Origin: Carettochelys insculpta
Lineage: Eukaryota > Chordata > Testudines > Carettochelyidae
Assembly: GCF_033958435.1 (NCBI RefSeq)
Contig: NC_134138.1
Coordinates: 186,593,298-186,657,297 of the forward strand
Length of the DNA stretch: 64,000 bases
Reading direction: 5' to 3'
How positions within the stretch are numbered: the stretch's first letter is position 1; each line of letters opens with the position of its first letter. The notes beneath the pieces are model-generated. The model was not told the DNA's origin. It did no database searches and saw only the letters and a list, made by a program, of their open reading frames with translations. Positions 13,201 to 25,695 of the stretch are shown here, piece by piece. A program made the position numbers and the translations under genes.

Positions 13201-15647
13201 TTTTACAGCAGGTCAGATATAAATTTGTTCCATGTCCACTGCTGGAATCTGCCAGGCTTTGCAGAAATCACTCACCTCTAGTTTACCAAGATACATACAA
13301 TTTATAAAACCAGTGAATTCCACCAAATTACATAAATACATCTATTCTTAAAGAGGAGAGAGTGAAACTGACTAGATATCCTAGCTTGCCTGATGCACAA
13401 AATTCAGAAACTGGAAAAAATAAGGACATTTTTCTCTCTCTAATCATTTTCAGTTCTTGTCATTTTAGGTGCCACTATAACAATAATGCACTAGGTTAAA
13501 AAAAAACCAACCTCTCACCAACGCTATTTCTCTAGTTGCCCTATCATCTTAAATGCTGTTGCAGAGGCAAAGATGTTTTGGCTTGATAACAGACTGTAGG
13601 CCTTAAAGGGAAAACAGCAGCGAATAAAAGTAAACAAGAAGCTCAAATCATTCTCTTCTGCAGTAAAACCAATGCAATGAGTCCCTGGGAGAAGAAATTT
13701 CTGTGAGGTTCTTCACTCCCATATCAGTAATTCCATAGTGCTGGGTTTGTCCTGCTCTCAAATGGAGAAAGCTGTGGGACCTGGCCCAAGCCTGAAAGAT
13801 TCCTATGGATGCAGAGGAAGCTAAGGCCACATTGGCAGAGGACAGTTCTAGTCCCCAGTTTCTCCTCTGTTTCAGGGGCCCTGGTATTACGACTCACGGT
13901 GCATGGTCAGGGTCTCTTTTGCTTATTGCTGCCCATAGGACACCCCAGGAAATTTCTGCAAGACCGCAGTGTTGGATAATACTCACTTCCATGATACCAC
14001 CCCCATCCTATTGCTGATTTGTATCCTTCCCTCTGCAAGGATCTATGGAGCATCTGTGGCCTACGGGTGAGCCAAAATTCATGGAGGCAAGTACGGATTT
14101 TCCCTTCCAATCAATAAGTCAGCGATTTTCCAGTAGAAGGTAGTCTCCACAGAGGGGTCTTGGGAGCATGATCAGGACCTAAATTACTTAACTGTAACCA
14201 CTCTTCATGGGCACAGTCCTACAAGAGGCTGATTGATTTGACAGAGTTGAGGACAGTGGGAGTTGATGGCCCTCACAGAAACACCCAGAACTTTGCAGCA
14301 CTACACTCTATATTCTCCCTATAATTCTACAGCCTCTGCTAGCGCCAGTCAGCACAGCACCTAAGAAAACATAGTCCAAGGATCTGGCCAGTGACTTCCT
14401 GCAGCATTCCCACTAAGATGGCATCCAGTGTGCATTTACATCCACTTTGCTTGCTGGGATGAGTAAAATGGTATTTATCTTCCCTCATCATGTTAAAATG
14501 TTCATTTTTACCTGTAAGTTACTGTGTTAAATTTCCACAGCAAACTTGCAAAGCTAACTGACATGTAAATATTTATACGGTTCATGAAAAATAGCTCATT
14601 TATGAATTGTATTAAAAGAGAAAGTAAAAACAATATTCTTCTTTCTTAAATTGGTCGTGAAGCTACAGAAGGCAGAACTTGCTAAAATATTTCAAAAGGG
14701 GTCCCAGATTATTCTTTCACATCCTACATTCTACTAGTTTGGTCAAATTATTTGGGCCCTGATTCTCTTCTGCTCTTTTACTGCTGTGTAATTATTTTTG
14801 GCTGTGTTCCAGCATATTATCAGCATGAAGGAAGGAAAACAGAAAGCTAAAGACACACCTTGTAATTGGCAGGGTCACCAGCTGTTTTCGCAACAAAGCA
14901 AAAATAATCAACACAAGCACATGGTGTTTGATGAGCTTTGAAAGGTCTCTCTTTGCTGACCAGCTGGTACCTGTTACTACTATCAGAAAATATATAAAGA
15001 TATTAAGAAAAATAAATATTTAAACCCTTCAGCTACATGCTCTCCTCTCTCATCTTTCCAGCTTACAGGGGCCAAGGAGGTGGAAAGGGAATGCAAACAG
15101 TCAGGCTTTTCCTTCCATCTCTCCCAGCTCTCTCTGCAAAACAATTCAAAGAAAAGGAATAAAACATTTGCCTCTGATATACTTACACTGCCTCCCATAC
15201 CCATTAGACAAGGTGCATCCGTTGGATGGGGGACGTAATGGAGAGAACAAAACACCACCTACCCAATGTGTCGCCAGTTTTTCACATACAATAAAACCAT
15301 GTTACAAATTGTTCCACAAGAAAGACAGATTGAGAGTCTGGGAGGTCAGTGGATTGTTTTCTAAAACAAGAAACATGTGACAAACTTTGGTGCTTCTGAA
15401 ACCCATATGGTCTAATTGAAGAGATACTGTAGTTGTACATATTTCTGTGATTATACTACTTGAGTTAATGTTGATTATCTATGACTAATAGGTGACAGTT
15501 CCAAAACATTAATTAGAGTGAAGCATCAAAGCAGATCAAACACAGTAATCTGAGCTCCAAATACAATTCTTCTATCCTGAATTGGACTTCTGCTCCATGG
15601 GATTTGAGCCTCAGTTTTGGGACTTCTTTGCTCCATTTTTCAACATA

Positions 15648-15880
15648 TAGTAAACCCTTGAAATGCACGACTTCGAGTTGTGCTTAACTTGCCTTCATGC
15701 AAGGTAAGCATAACTTGAAGCTGCTCTGCAGCTGCCTGCCGCCTGGCTCCCCCAGCTGGGGGAAGCCGGGCGGACAGACAGCTGTGTTGCTGCAGCTTCT
15801 GCCTGGCTTCCCTTGTCAGGACCATACAGAATATCCTTACCATTCACTCCCACAAGCAGAACTTCATATAAAGTGCATTA
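15648..15880. repeat. DNA-transposon-like repeat with GC-rich core
   Basis: It starts tagtaaacccttgaaatgcacg. The inverted right end of the element at 46.6-47.2 kb reads acagtaaatccccgaaatgcac, so the two share a terminus. A GC-rich core with 'ccccagctggggg' follows. The right border is not resolved. No coding signal. Confidence 0.45.
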
Positions 15881-16173
15881 AAAAGAAAAAAACAACCAAT
15901 GGCGTAAGCACCAACAGCTGTTAGCACATTTCCCAGTTACAGAGTGAAGAGGGTAAATCACCAAACTTACACAGGAAATCCCTACGAAAAGCACTCATCA
16001 AGTGAAAAAAAAAAAAGCCTCTCCTGACTTACAGCTAACATTTGGGTCAATGTTTCATAAAACTGTTACACTATCCTACCCTTCCCATCAGCATGTTCAT
16101 CAACTATTATATTACTTCTGCAAATCACTCTGACACTTTAAATCTTTCAGAGGGGATACAAACTGCTCTAGAC

Positions 16174-16344
16174 CAATGGTTCTCAACATTTTTTCACTTG
16201 CAGAACCCTACAAATTTGTAAATGGAGGGCCAGACACTGCAAGAAATCAACCATCTCTACAGACAGTTGAATTCTATTCAGTCAGTTTTCAATCTAAGTA
16301 TTTTGCAGACCCCATAGATATGGACCATACATTGAGAACCATTA
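16174..16344. mobile_element. hAT-type MITE, 171 bp
   Basis: Left terminus CAATGGTTCTCAAC; the complement of the right terminus reads TAATGGTTCTCAAT. The flanks CTCTAGAC (16166-16173) and CTCTAGAG (16345-16352) match at 7 of 8 bases, the size of a hAT target duplication. The interior contains 'gcagaaccctacaaatttg' and 'ttttgcagaccccatagata', typical of this MITE class. Confidence 0.75.
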
Positions 16345-16380
16345 CTCTAGAGTCCCAACATCTACATTAAGAGCAAGGTG

Positions 16381-16660
16381 CGGTGCGGTGGGGTGGGGTG
16401 GTGCCTCAGGCAGAGGGGGCAGGGCAGCCAGCCCTCAATGCCATCCAGACTGTGGCTGATCACCCCCCTAAACCCTCAGTGCTGTCTGGAGCACGCAGCA
16501 TGGTGCTCCAGCAGTGATTTAGAGGGCCTGGAGTGCGGGTGCTGCAGCAGCAGCAGCCGAAAGCTCTGGGCCCATTTGCATTACCAGACCGCAGGGCAAT
16601 CCCCCTCTTTGCAGGCCCCCAGAATGGTGGGCCTGACTAGTGAATGGAGATCTGCATTCT
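16381..16660. repeat. GC-rich repeat, related to 45.88-46.01 kb
   Basis: A GC-rich segment holding a (GCA)n run and 'aaagctctgggcccatttgca...cagggcaatccccctctttgc'. A matching block, 'agagctctgggcccctttgaaatg...gggcagctatcccctttgc', lies at about 45.92-45.98 kb. The two copies show an interspersed element whose ends I cannot place. Confidence 0.45.
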
Positions 16661-18269
16661 GATACGAAGAACAACACTAACCAGCTTTAAATAAATCCCA
16701 GACTTGTTAACTAGGTCTGCGGAAATGTTGCAGGTTATGTTAACTTCTCCACATTTGATACTTTAATCCAATTACACTACTTGTTCTCCAGCACGAGTCA
16801 TGTTAGTCTCTTTTAAAATTACTGTATTCTATCTAATTCATGAATAAAATAATCTGCCTCTCAAATGCCGCATTCAAAGCTAACAATGGATCCCTTTTGA
16901 AGTTTTGTGGGGGGACAGAGTTACTGTGCTTCTTTATTTTTGTATCATAGTAATAGGTTTTAACTTGATTTACTGGTTACTGGTCATGCCTACGGACTTA
17001 GCACAGCTGATGCTAGAGCAATCGAAGTTCATTCCTTTTGCTGCTCTCCTTAAAGAACCTCAGCACCTCTGGTCCTGAGCTGGACAGTTTTTTTTTTCTC
17101 ATTCTTAAGGAAATTACTCTAATTTAGTATGGAGTTTGACCCCTTCTTGCTCTCTCTCTGAACAAACGGCACAGTATTCCCTCCTCCTACACTGTATTAC
17201 CATTCTTCATGTATGCACTATGCGGGTCCAGAACGTTATTTATATTAACTTCTGTCATCGCCTGTTAAGGCAACTTGGATGGCTTATACGCTAAGTGGAT
17301 ATGGACAGTAATTTGGCCAGGGGTGACAGTTACTGAAATGAGCTGTTAACAGAACTGTGTGATGGCTTGTGTAAAACAATCTGGTGGCCTCAAAGCCACT
17401 CCCTGTGAGCTGGCCATCAGAAAACCAGCACTACAGCCAGAGGCAGCCTTAGGAAACAGCTTTGCAACCTGTCCTCCTGATGTAGCAGTGTTGTATACTA
17501 ACTTTGCACTGCAAAGATTGTACAAAGACTACACAAGGTGCCAAGCACTGCTAGAGCAGGCCCTCAATAAACATTAGTAGTTCTGTGAGTGCACAAAGTA
17601 CTCTTAACACCTTAGACAAACTGTGCCAAGGGAAATGTGTACAAGAGGGTTTATCCTAATAGAGCTATGCACAAAATATCTTAGTAACTTGTCATTCACA
17701 GCATGCACTCCTGCAAGCCAAGTGATAGGGCTAAATAGACTGTAAATCCACCAGACAACAGATGAAATCGGTGCTTGGAAATGTAAGTGACAAATGTGAT
17801 CTGCTCACTGTACATACTGAGCTACTGAAGAATTCACCTTCGGGTCTGATTAAGGCCACTGGACTCAACAAGTGCTGATAAGCCCTCTTGTCTTGCATTC
17901 TTGACAGAGCAAGCAAGAACTGAATTTCCACAGTTGATTATCATCCGAGGCTAACCTAGCTGGGCAAGGATTAGTGTGCTAGGCACTTTTATCACTTTCC
18001 AACACATACATTACCGGAGATGGGAATTTAAACCTTTCCATTAAAGCCTACAGTAGGGCCTGATTCTGAGCTCAGTGGAGTTATGTTGCTGTAAAACTGA
18101 CTTCAATAGCACTAGTATGAGAGAGGAGATTCTTTTCCACTTGCTCACCCATGTGCTGAATGAGCCTATTGCTAGGATGATGGGGTTGTTTTTTTTCCTT
18201 TTTGTTAACCCAGGTTTACTTCAGCCTCCAGGGAAATGTAGGCTTGTCTATAGTCTATACACTCTAGTA

Positions 18270-18410
18270 CTGTGGTGTCCAAACAGTTCTGAAGCAGTAG
18301 TCATGAGAGTGGCTATAATGAACTAGCCACATTATTCTGAAAAATATGTTTATTGTTCAAGCCAACTAGCCACATGTGGCTAGCGTGATGAGCACCATGG
18401 CTGTAGTCTT
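18270..18410. repeat. Probable hAT MITE fragment with perfect palindrome
   Basis: It starts 'gtggtgtccaaacagttctga', resembling MITEs that begin caggggtgtccaaac, and carries an 18-bp perfect palindrome CTAGCCACATGTGGCTAG at 18366-18383. Borders and target duplication are not convincing. Confidence 0.4.
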
Positions 18411-20739
18411 TCATTATTCACCTATATGCTCCTGATTAGACACCACTCAGACCATAGGCCAGGGTAACCATGCATGTGCATGGTTTTGAGCACATGTTCA
18501 ATGTAAATGCCTAAACTGGACAACAAAATGGAAAACTAAAAATTAATTAGAAATAGCCTCAATCAACACTCTGGGGAACAGATTCCAATAGATGGGCACC
18601 TAAATCAAACTCATGAAGTGAGTATATGTACAAGGGTGTTTGTACAAGTAACTTTTGTGAGCCAAATATACACATATGTAATTTTCTATTCTGCATGCAT
18701 AAATTACACGTACTTTCTGCAAATCCAACTTAACTGCCTGTTTTTAAAAATTTGTGACCCGATTTTCAGAATTTCCAAGCACTCACGACTTCCACTGAAT
18801 TCCCCACTGGTTCTCTGAGCCACCTGCAGGCACAGAAGCGGAGAGCATGCAGTACTTCACAAGACTGGGTCCTCTGTAAATCAACTCACTTTCCTTCCAG
18901 TACTGCTGTTTAACCATCCTGAGATTAGTGAAAATTATTTGGTAACATTTGTTTCCTCAGCTATTTGTGTTCTCTCTGGCCTTCCTTTTGTCCTATTTAG
19001 TGAGATTTTCCAACAGTCCTTCCTTTTCACTCCATTCCTAGCTGTTTCCAATCTGAAGGTAGAGGGGGAAAAAAAAACTCTAATGGAGTTGAAAATGATG
19101 GAATGCCATACTCAGCTCATAATGGTGGCTTTTAAAAAAAATAAATAAAACCAGCAAATAAATTAATATCACACTCTCCTACGGCTAAAAACATTTGCTA
19201 GTCACTTTAGTTCATAAGAGGAGACTGACCTTGGTCAAAGAAAAGCACAGAAAATATGAAATAGCGGAGTGATCAAGGAATACTAAGCCCAGACCAAGAA
19301 GTGTCAGGCGGAAATGGACAGAAGGACATCTGAACACCAAGAGGTTTATATAATTTCTTGCTTTCTTGCTCTCAAACCATGACATCTGTGCAAGGAAATA
19401 AGTCTCCTGTGTCAAAACACTTGGCTCGTAAATGATACGTTGCAATAGAGGAAAATTGCAGCACAGCTTTGTCATACAATGTGCGTATTACTTCTTCTGG
19501 CTATTGTCATGGCTTTTTTTTTTTTAAAACAAAATAAGAACCACAACATAGTGTGATAAACTGTAATGTATGTCTAGCTAGCCTAACCTCTGCAATCACC
19601 CAATTACCATTAATTATTCAACTTAACTGTACAATTTTGAAAATAAAATATTGCAACTGATACTGCAATAGATAGTGGCTTACCAGCACTTTCACCTCTC
19701 TAACTATCCCCTTTTCAGAGGTTTGTGGGTCATCCATAGCAATTTGTATCTGATTAAAACTTGTGGGGGAACAGAGTTTGGTTTCACAACACTGGGCAAT
19801 AGAATCAGATCAGCTCTTTTAAGAGTGGATGGAGAGGGGAGGAAAAGTTGTTTTCAGAGTTCTTTTGCAATGGTATGATGGAAAATTGCATCATTTTAAA
19901 ACAGAGAACATAGAAAGCAACTATTTGTCAGAGAAATGTAAAAGATCCTCACCACCCAAGTGTATGTATTACATTAATGAAAGTCAGTTACAAAATAGGG
20001 CACAACTTCTTACTAAGAATAGAACCATTTCATGATATCATGATATTAAAGGTCAGTCCAATCTTTGACCAGACAAACAGGTCTTGAACTGTGCCCTTAA
20101 GCTCACCAGAACACGTTGGCAGATTGTGTCAGACAGCAAGCTGGAAAGGTACTACTCTTCTCTGGGAGTGCCCTGCTATCAGTCACTGGGCATTCAGCAC
20201 CAGGCAGAGAGAGAGGTGGAAGACTGCAAACACTGTTACCATGCCAGTGATCCATAACATTTATATCTTGAATTGCACCCGTGACTAAATGACTACCGCA
20301 AACCACAGAACAGTGTCATCACGAATGGCTTGCCACACTGTACTAAGTCAGCAGCAGCATAAGCAACCTACAATGGCCACCCTGCCACCCAAGCATTTCT
20401 AAAGGAGTGCTTGATGCATTTGGTCATGTTTGAAGGGCGGGAAGGTGGAACGTAGGCCTGGGTAGTGAGGTTAAAATACCTCCTCTGTTATACAGTCATA
20501 CTCCGCTTTCTGAAGAACTGCAGCGGCCTGGCCTTGGATTGCCATGAGAATTTACCCCCTGCTCTTTCCACCATGCACAGTCCCAAATGATGCTCTGACA
20601 GGCTATGTCCAAAGCATGTATGGTGGCACCACCAAGGCCCCCCAGCACACCCCGTAGCTAAGGACGAGCAAAGGAAAATGGGGACAACCCTCCAAACCCT
20701 CGTGATGGCCGCAGGAGGCTCAAAAGGCAGGCCCCCAAG

Positions 20740-22510
20740 GCCCGGCCGGGAGCAGCTCACCCGTGCTCCAGCAGCGTCATGCACACCACCTCCCGCACGC
20801 CGGGGTTGTTGGCCTTCTCCACCGAGCAGCTCTGCAGGTTCCAGGTGGCCACCCTCAGCGCGGGCTTGCCGTCTCTCAGCCCGCCGAAGAGCTCCACCGG
20901 GGGGCGAGCGGCCAGGAGCTGGGGCGGGCCGCCGGGGGGGAAGTCCAAGTCCTCGCTCTGGAGGCTCAGGGAGGTCGGGCTGGGGTGCGGCCGGGCGGTG
21001 CAGGGGAGCCCCCCGTTGGTGTTGGCGGAGGGCGGCCGGGACCTGGCGGTGCAAATGTGGGGCCGCAGTTGCTCCAGCAGGGCGGCGCTGACACCCTCCA
21101 ACTTCAGCAGCTCCTCGGGGCTCCGGAAGGGGCCGTGCTCCTGGCGGTGGCGCACGATGCCTTGGGCGATGGGCTCCGTGACGCCGCGCACGCCCAGAAG
21201 CTGGGCCAGTGTGGCCGTGTTGAGGTTGAGCCTGGCGGGGGCAGGCGGCAGCTCGGCGCCGGGGTCCCGCCGCAGGGAGCTGGGCGAGTGCTGGGCCGAG
21301 CCGCCCTTGCCGCTCACGCAGATCTCGAACTTGACCTGCTCCAGCCGGGCGGCCCCGACCCCGCTCACCAGCGCCAGGTCCTCCACCTTCTTGAAGCCGC
21401 CGATGTACTCGCGGTACTCCACGATGCTCTGGGCCACCGGGCGGCTGATGCCGGGCAGGGTCATGAGCTCCTCCTCCGTGGCGCTGTTGATGTTGAGCCG
21501 CTCCTGGTTGACCAGGATGTGGCTGAAGTTGCACGCCGCGCTGAACTTGCGGCTGTGGCACAGGTCCGAGGGGTCCCGCGGGATGGAGCGGTGGCAGCCC
21601 AGGTTGCCCCCCATGGCCGGCGGTGCGGGGACCAGCTGCCGGGCTCAAGGCAGTGCGGGGCGCCCCTGCAGCGGCCGGCCAGTGGCCCAGCCCCGCATGG
21701 CCCGGGGGAGGGGCCTGCCGCCGCGCTGCTCCCGGCCAGCAAAAGGAGCAGCGGGTGAGGGGTCACGGCAGAGGAGAGCGGAGCAGCCGCCCTCCCCCTT
21801 GCACAGCCCGCCCCGCCCGCCGACTTGCTCCCCGCCCCGGGCTGGCTGCGCGGAGCCAGGCAGGGGAAGGAGTCCCCCGCCGCCGCGGGCTCCAGCAGCC
21901 CTGCACACGCGTCCCAACGCTCCGGCTCCCGCTCCCCACGATTGCCGCAGAGCGGAGGCCGCTGTAACCCCGCTGCCGCCCGCGGGAGCCGCTTTCCTGC
22001 CTGGCTCGCCCCGAAGTAGCCCCGCACGGGCGCTCGCCTCCCTCCGCAGGGGAGGAGGTGCCAGCTGCGCCGGTCTCCTCCCGGGCTGGTCACGTGGGTT
22101 CTTCTGCCCGCCCGCCAGAGGCACCGACCGAGTGGCGGCAGCGGGGTGGGGGGAGCGGCAGGTGTCTGTGCCGGGGGCGGGAGGGGTGGCCGATGGGCGC
22201 CCCTGGGCCGCCGCAGGCTGCCGGAGGGGACACTCAGCAGGGCCCGGGGAGCTCTGCCAGGGCCACGCCGAGCGGATCGCAGCGGGCTGCTGCCCGAAGT
22301 GGCTGCACCGCCGCTCGGGTCCGGGCTGCAGGGGCGCAGAGCGGGCGGACAGCTGCTGGCGCGCGCTAGGGGAGAGCGCTGCCCGGGCATGAGCTGGCTG
22401 CCCGACCCTGCGAGACGCAGCTGGGGAGTCGCAGTTAATCTGCCAGGGCTGTGGGATGGTCGCGGCAGTGGGCCTGCAGCCCTCCCTTACTGAAAGGGGC
22501 GGGGCTGGTG
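20740..22510 (-). promoter_or_regulatory. EEPD1: CpG island / presumed EEPD1 promoter and 5' UTR region
   Basis: About 1.8 kb of very high GC with dense CpG covers the start exon and 0.9 kb upstream, in sharp contrast with both flanks. Visible sites include a CACGTG E-box at 22091-22096, a GGGGCGGGGC GC box at 22496-22505 and a run of CCGCCC boxes around 21805-21840. There is no TATA box near the start codon. Human EEPD1 has its ATG in its second exon; just upstream of this ATG (minus strand) there are AG dinucleotides such as '...gagcccggcag|ctggtcc' that could be an acceptor, but the pyrimidine tract is weak. I cannot place the transcription start. Confidence 0.7.
20761..21614 (-). CDS. EEPD1: EEPD1, first coding exon (endonuclease/exonuclease/phosphatase family domain protein 1)
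   Basis: EEPD1 is a DNase I-like nuclease with N-terminal helix-hairpin-helix (HhH) motifs; published roles are 5' end processing at stalled replication forks and, at the plasma membrane, LXR-linked cholesterol efflux. The exon encodes 284 codons plus two bases. The start begins MGGNLGCHRS: Gly2 fits N-myristoylation and Cys7 palmitoylation. Two ComEA-like HhH units lie at residues 39-100 (RLNINSATEEEL...GVGAARLEQ) and 129-188 (LNLNTATLAQLL...GVSAALLEQ). A Ser/Pro linker follows, then RVATWNLQSCS at 254-264, the first strand of the nuclease fold with its metal-site Asn. The coding sequence stops at GAG-CAC-GG|gtgagc, a consensus donor in phase 2. The remaining catalytic residues are on exons beyond the left edge. 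No frameshift or stop; the very high GC reflects the CpG island. Confidence 0.95.
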
Positions 22511-22679
22511 GCACAGAGCCCTGCTTTCAAGTGGCGATTGCTGGGGGCTTGCTAAAGCGTTAACCTGGGGCCCTATGTCCAAACTCGCAGCAGGTGAGAG
22601 CCACGGTGACATCTGATACATCCAACTTTCCATCGTCAGCCGTGTCTTTGTATTAGGAGACCACAGGGCAGCCGGAAGG

Positions 22680-23028
22680 CAGGGGTGCGCAAAGTGGGGG
22701 GTGGGCTCCCTGGGGGATTAGTGAAATTTTGTAAGGGGGCACAGCACCGTTGGCTGCTGGGTCTCAGGCTCATCCATCTCATTACAAATGTTGAACTAGG
22801 TGACTGTTTTTATGCATGTGTATTCACATTTATATACCGATTAATAATGGTTTTACATTCTATGTACTTATTTCCTGATCCATGAAGAAAGGATTTTTAT
22901 TTTTCATATGAGCATAACCAAATTTTCCATTAGTTTGGATTACCTGAGACAGGTTGAGGGTGGGAGGCAAATCTGCTAACTGCAGGGACAAAAAGAGCGG
23001 CTCAGTGTAAAAAGTTTGCTTACCTCTG
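22680..23028. mobile_element. hAT-type MITE, 349 bp
   Basis: Left terminus CAGGGGTGCGCAAAGT; the complement of the right terminus reads CAGAGGTAAGCAAACTTT. This is the 'caggggtgcgcaaa' class of non-autonomous hAT elements. The flanking 8-mers match only partly (4 of 8), so the insertion is old. The interior is AT-rich and non-coding. Confidence 0.6.
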
Positions 23029-23090
23029 CTCTAAGACACAGTCGCAGACACCATTGGGCTGCATGCTCTGGAAACCCTGGAAAGGATGGA

Positions 23091-23240
23091 CTCTGCCCCA
23101 AAGAGTTCACAGTCTACGGCTCCATAAGCGGGTGTACTACTAGTTGGAAGAAAAAGGGGAGGAAAAATGAGGAAATGAGCAGCAGATGTTTACAGATGTG
23201 AGGTATGTGCACAGCTAGATGGAAAATAAGAGCCTACAAA
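23091..23240. repeat. Old SINE/LINE-like fragment
   Basis: Contains 'ctgccccaaagagttcacagtctac', a block common in diverged sauropsid repeats; a second instance, 'gtagagcttacagtcc', is at about 28118-28133. The borders are not visible. Confidence 0.35.
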
Positions 23241-23284
23241 TAAATAATTAATATAAACATCAAAAGTGACTACTGGCCCTCTGT

Positions 23285-24060
23285 GGTATGCCCAGGGCTG
23301 TAACAAGGGTGAGACGAGTGAGAGACTCACCTCAGGCTGAGGTTGCAGTTCCTGGCACCCTAGTCCATGCTCCCACTGCTGCCTGCTCCAGGACCCTGCC
23401 AGCAAGGCTGCTCTGGGTCATGGGGCTGCACAGTGGGTCCCGGCAGGGAGGAGGGAACAGTGCTGGGCCAGGGGGCAGGCAGCGGACATGGTGCAGCCTG
23501 GGCCCTGCGCTCACTTGGAGCCTGTGCCAGGCAGCTATGTGCCACCCAGCTGTGTGCCAGCCACTGCCACCAGGCACAGTGCACGGGAGAGCTGCTCATG
23601 GGGGCCCCCTTCTTGCCCCTCCACACATGCATCCTACCACTTGTGGGACAAGCCCATGGTGGTAGCAGAGGTGTCAGCCCCTGTTGCTGTTGTTTCCCCA
23701 GCGTGGCTCCTGTAGCGCTAGCCAGCAGCCACATGACTTCTTTGGCCCGATACTGCCTGGGCGCCTGTGGCATAGCCCCAGAGGCCCAGCACAACATCTT
23801 CGTCCCCAGCTCCATCAGTGACTTCATCGGTGAGTCACCGGAACGTACAGTTGGGGTGAGGGGCTGGGGGTGCCTGGCTCTGGGGGAGTGGAAGGGTATG
23901 AGGAAAGAGCAGGGGCCAGGCGCACTTGGCTCTGGAGGAGGAGAGGGGGATTGGGTTAGAGTGGGGACCTGGGGGTGCTTGGCTCCGGGGGAAGGGGAGG
24001 GCATTGTCCCTCATAAACATTCAGAAAATCAGGCAATCTAGAGTGGCCTGGCCTCCCACG
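23285..24060. repeat. GC-rich degenerate repeat region
   Basis: The region starts 'cagggctgtaacaagggtgag' and ends in imperfect units of about 50-60 bp built on 'gggtgcctggctctgggggag' (near 23868, 23921, 23971). It yields long open frames on both strands because stops are rare in GC-rich repeats, but no frame shows a domain or a start context. It is best read as a transposon-derived segment with an internal tandem repeat. Confidence 0.4.
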
Positions 24061-24477
24061 CAGCTGCTGGGGATCCCCTGGAGGTGAGACGCTGCCCAGA
24101 GCTGTCCAGTGCAGCCTCAGCCAGGAGCCTCCATGTGCCTTGTGGGTAGCCTCACTTAAGCGGGTTCTACCAGTCTGTGTCTTCCAAGGAGTGCAGGGTG
24201 GACAGTAAATGCACCTAGGTTGGCCGCCAGTGGGCCAAGAGCCCTGCAGGTCTACTCCCTTGCACCCACAGTGGGCACAGGGTGTGTGGGGGAGCCCAGG
24301 CAGAACAACACCATGGCAGTGGGAAGGTGCTGGGTGTAGACATGGAGGTCAGAAGGGACAGGAGGCAATTAACCTTCCCACGCTTGGCCCAACAGAGGCC
24401 AGACCCCAGGGTTCAAACCTGCAAACTCCTCCCAGCACCTCAGCTTTCCCTGTCAGCTGAGCACTTAGGCCCCACCT

Positions 24478-24640
24478 AGGAGAGATTCAGGTACCCCCCA
24501 ACTGATTAGCAGAACACTCACAGCCACCCCCAAGGGGCAGGGGGCCGAAACAATCTCAACCCGTGGGGGCAGCGTCTGTTTCTATTGGTGGAGCATCTCC
24601 GCGCATGCCCCTGTGCACAGCACCACCCACACATGAGCCA
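24478..24640. repeat. Second copy of the 4.7-kb hAT MITE family (partial)
   Basis: Shares 'agagattcaggt', 'gattagcagaacactcacagccaccc' and 'tctattggtggagcatctccgcgcatgcc' in the same order as 4755-4855. It carries an extra insertion 'gggccgaaacaatctcaacc' and lacks clear ends. Confidence 0.6.
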
Positions 24641-25577
24641 TTAATGAAAAGATGGTGGGGTTGAACTTGAATCACCCACAGCCTGGGTCAGTATGCTAAC
24701 TGTTGGTGTAAAAGTACGAGATGGCTACCTACCACCTTTTCATTTAATCATGAGAAAGGTCAGCCCTAACTCCAGGGAACGGTTCACCTAAGAATGAACT
24801 TGCCTCACAACAAAACAAGCGCAGGCTCTGAACTTGCCCGGTGGCAAGTCAAACTGCTTGGCACACAGCACCAATATCTGCAACAGAGCTCACATCTTCC
24901 AAACAGAGCCAGCCCAGTGAAGCCTGGCTTGTGGGTGTGGTCCAAGGCAGCATACAGACAGCGGAGCCCTGAAACAACAGGTCCCAAAGCAACTGCCTTG
25001 CCCAACAGCCATGCCCCACCCTCCAACAGGAAGGTATTATTTCAGAAATCAATATAATTTCTTAAACACCAAAAACTATGATCAGTAGACATCTGGAGGT
25101 TTGTCTCCAGTTCATATGGTAATTACATTGAGGGAAAAAATGGCTACTCCATCTACAGTTTTATATTTTTATTGAAATATCATTTATTATTACTACTTCT
25201 GCTTTACCCTGTAGATTTAGATGTTGAATTTAATTTTTTTTTCTGTTTTGTTTTTTCTTTCAGTTAGGATTGCCAGAAGACAACCAATACTGGGCCTTAG
25301 CTTATAGCACTTTACACATTCAAAAATCTTTATCAGTGAAATTAACTGACCCCTGGTTTCCACTTCATAATAGGTGTTACAAAAGCTCCTTGGTTACTTG
25401 TGATTACTACATATCTTTCAGGTCCTGAGGTAAAAGTGTCAATCTGATTCACATAAGTAGTTCCAATGAAGATAATAGAAATATTCACAAGCAAAAGCTG
25501 CAGAACTAGGTCTTTAATTTATTTGTTGTTGTTATATGCAAGGAAAGGCCAGGTCTCTATGTGTTGATTTATATATT

Positions 25578-25695
25578 ACTTCAGTGTTTCAATTTCCCAT
25601 CTCTAAAATGGGGATAAGGATACTAACCTCCTTTGTGAAGTGCTTTGAGATCTGCCAATGAATGGGCTATCTAAATATTAGGGATTCTTGTTTGT
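25578..25695 (+). repeat. MIR-like SINE tail
   Basis: 'caatttcccatctctaaaatggggataaggatact', 'cctcctttgtgaagtgctttgagatct' and 'gggctatctaaatatta' appear in the order seen at the 3' half of sauropsid MIR/CORE-SINEs. Confidence 0.7.

Larger units (their letters stand above)
1..20760 (-). other. EEPD1: Intron of EEPD1 following its first coding exon (partial)
   Basis: The splice donor at 20759-20760 (minus strand, GG|GTGAGC) opens an intron that runs leftward to the window edge. I found no second EEPD1 exon and no other gene. The stretch is AT-rich, with stops in all frames, and holds only old MIR-like SINE pieces, several hAT-type MITEs, a TA-flanked inverted-repeat element, simple repeats and unassignable sequence. 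In human EEPD1 the corresponding intron is also very long, so the lack of exons here is expected. Extents not listed separately below (for example 1-970, 1140-4700, 8100-9900, 10220-15640, 16670-18260, 18420-20760) show nothing I can name. Confidence 0.8.

Noticed and set aside
20779..22392. Long plus-strand open frame (537 codons) through the CpG island
   Set aside because: It overlaps EEPD1 antisense; stops are rare in CpG-rich DNA, and the translation is low-complexity with no domain.
21461..22514. Minus-strand open frames upstream of the EEPD1 start
   Set aside because: Pro/Arg/Ala-rich text without domains; it is the GC-rich 5' flank. The conserved EEPD1 start is at 21614.
23360..24041. 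Open frames of over 200 codons on both strands
   Set aside because: A GC-rich repeat with imperfect tandem units; no conserved motif in either strand.
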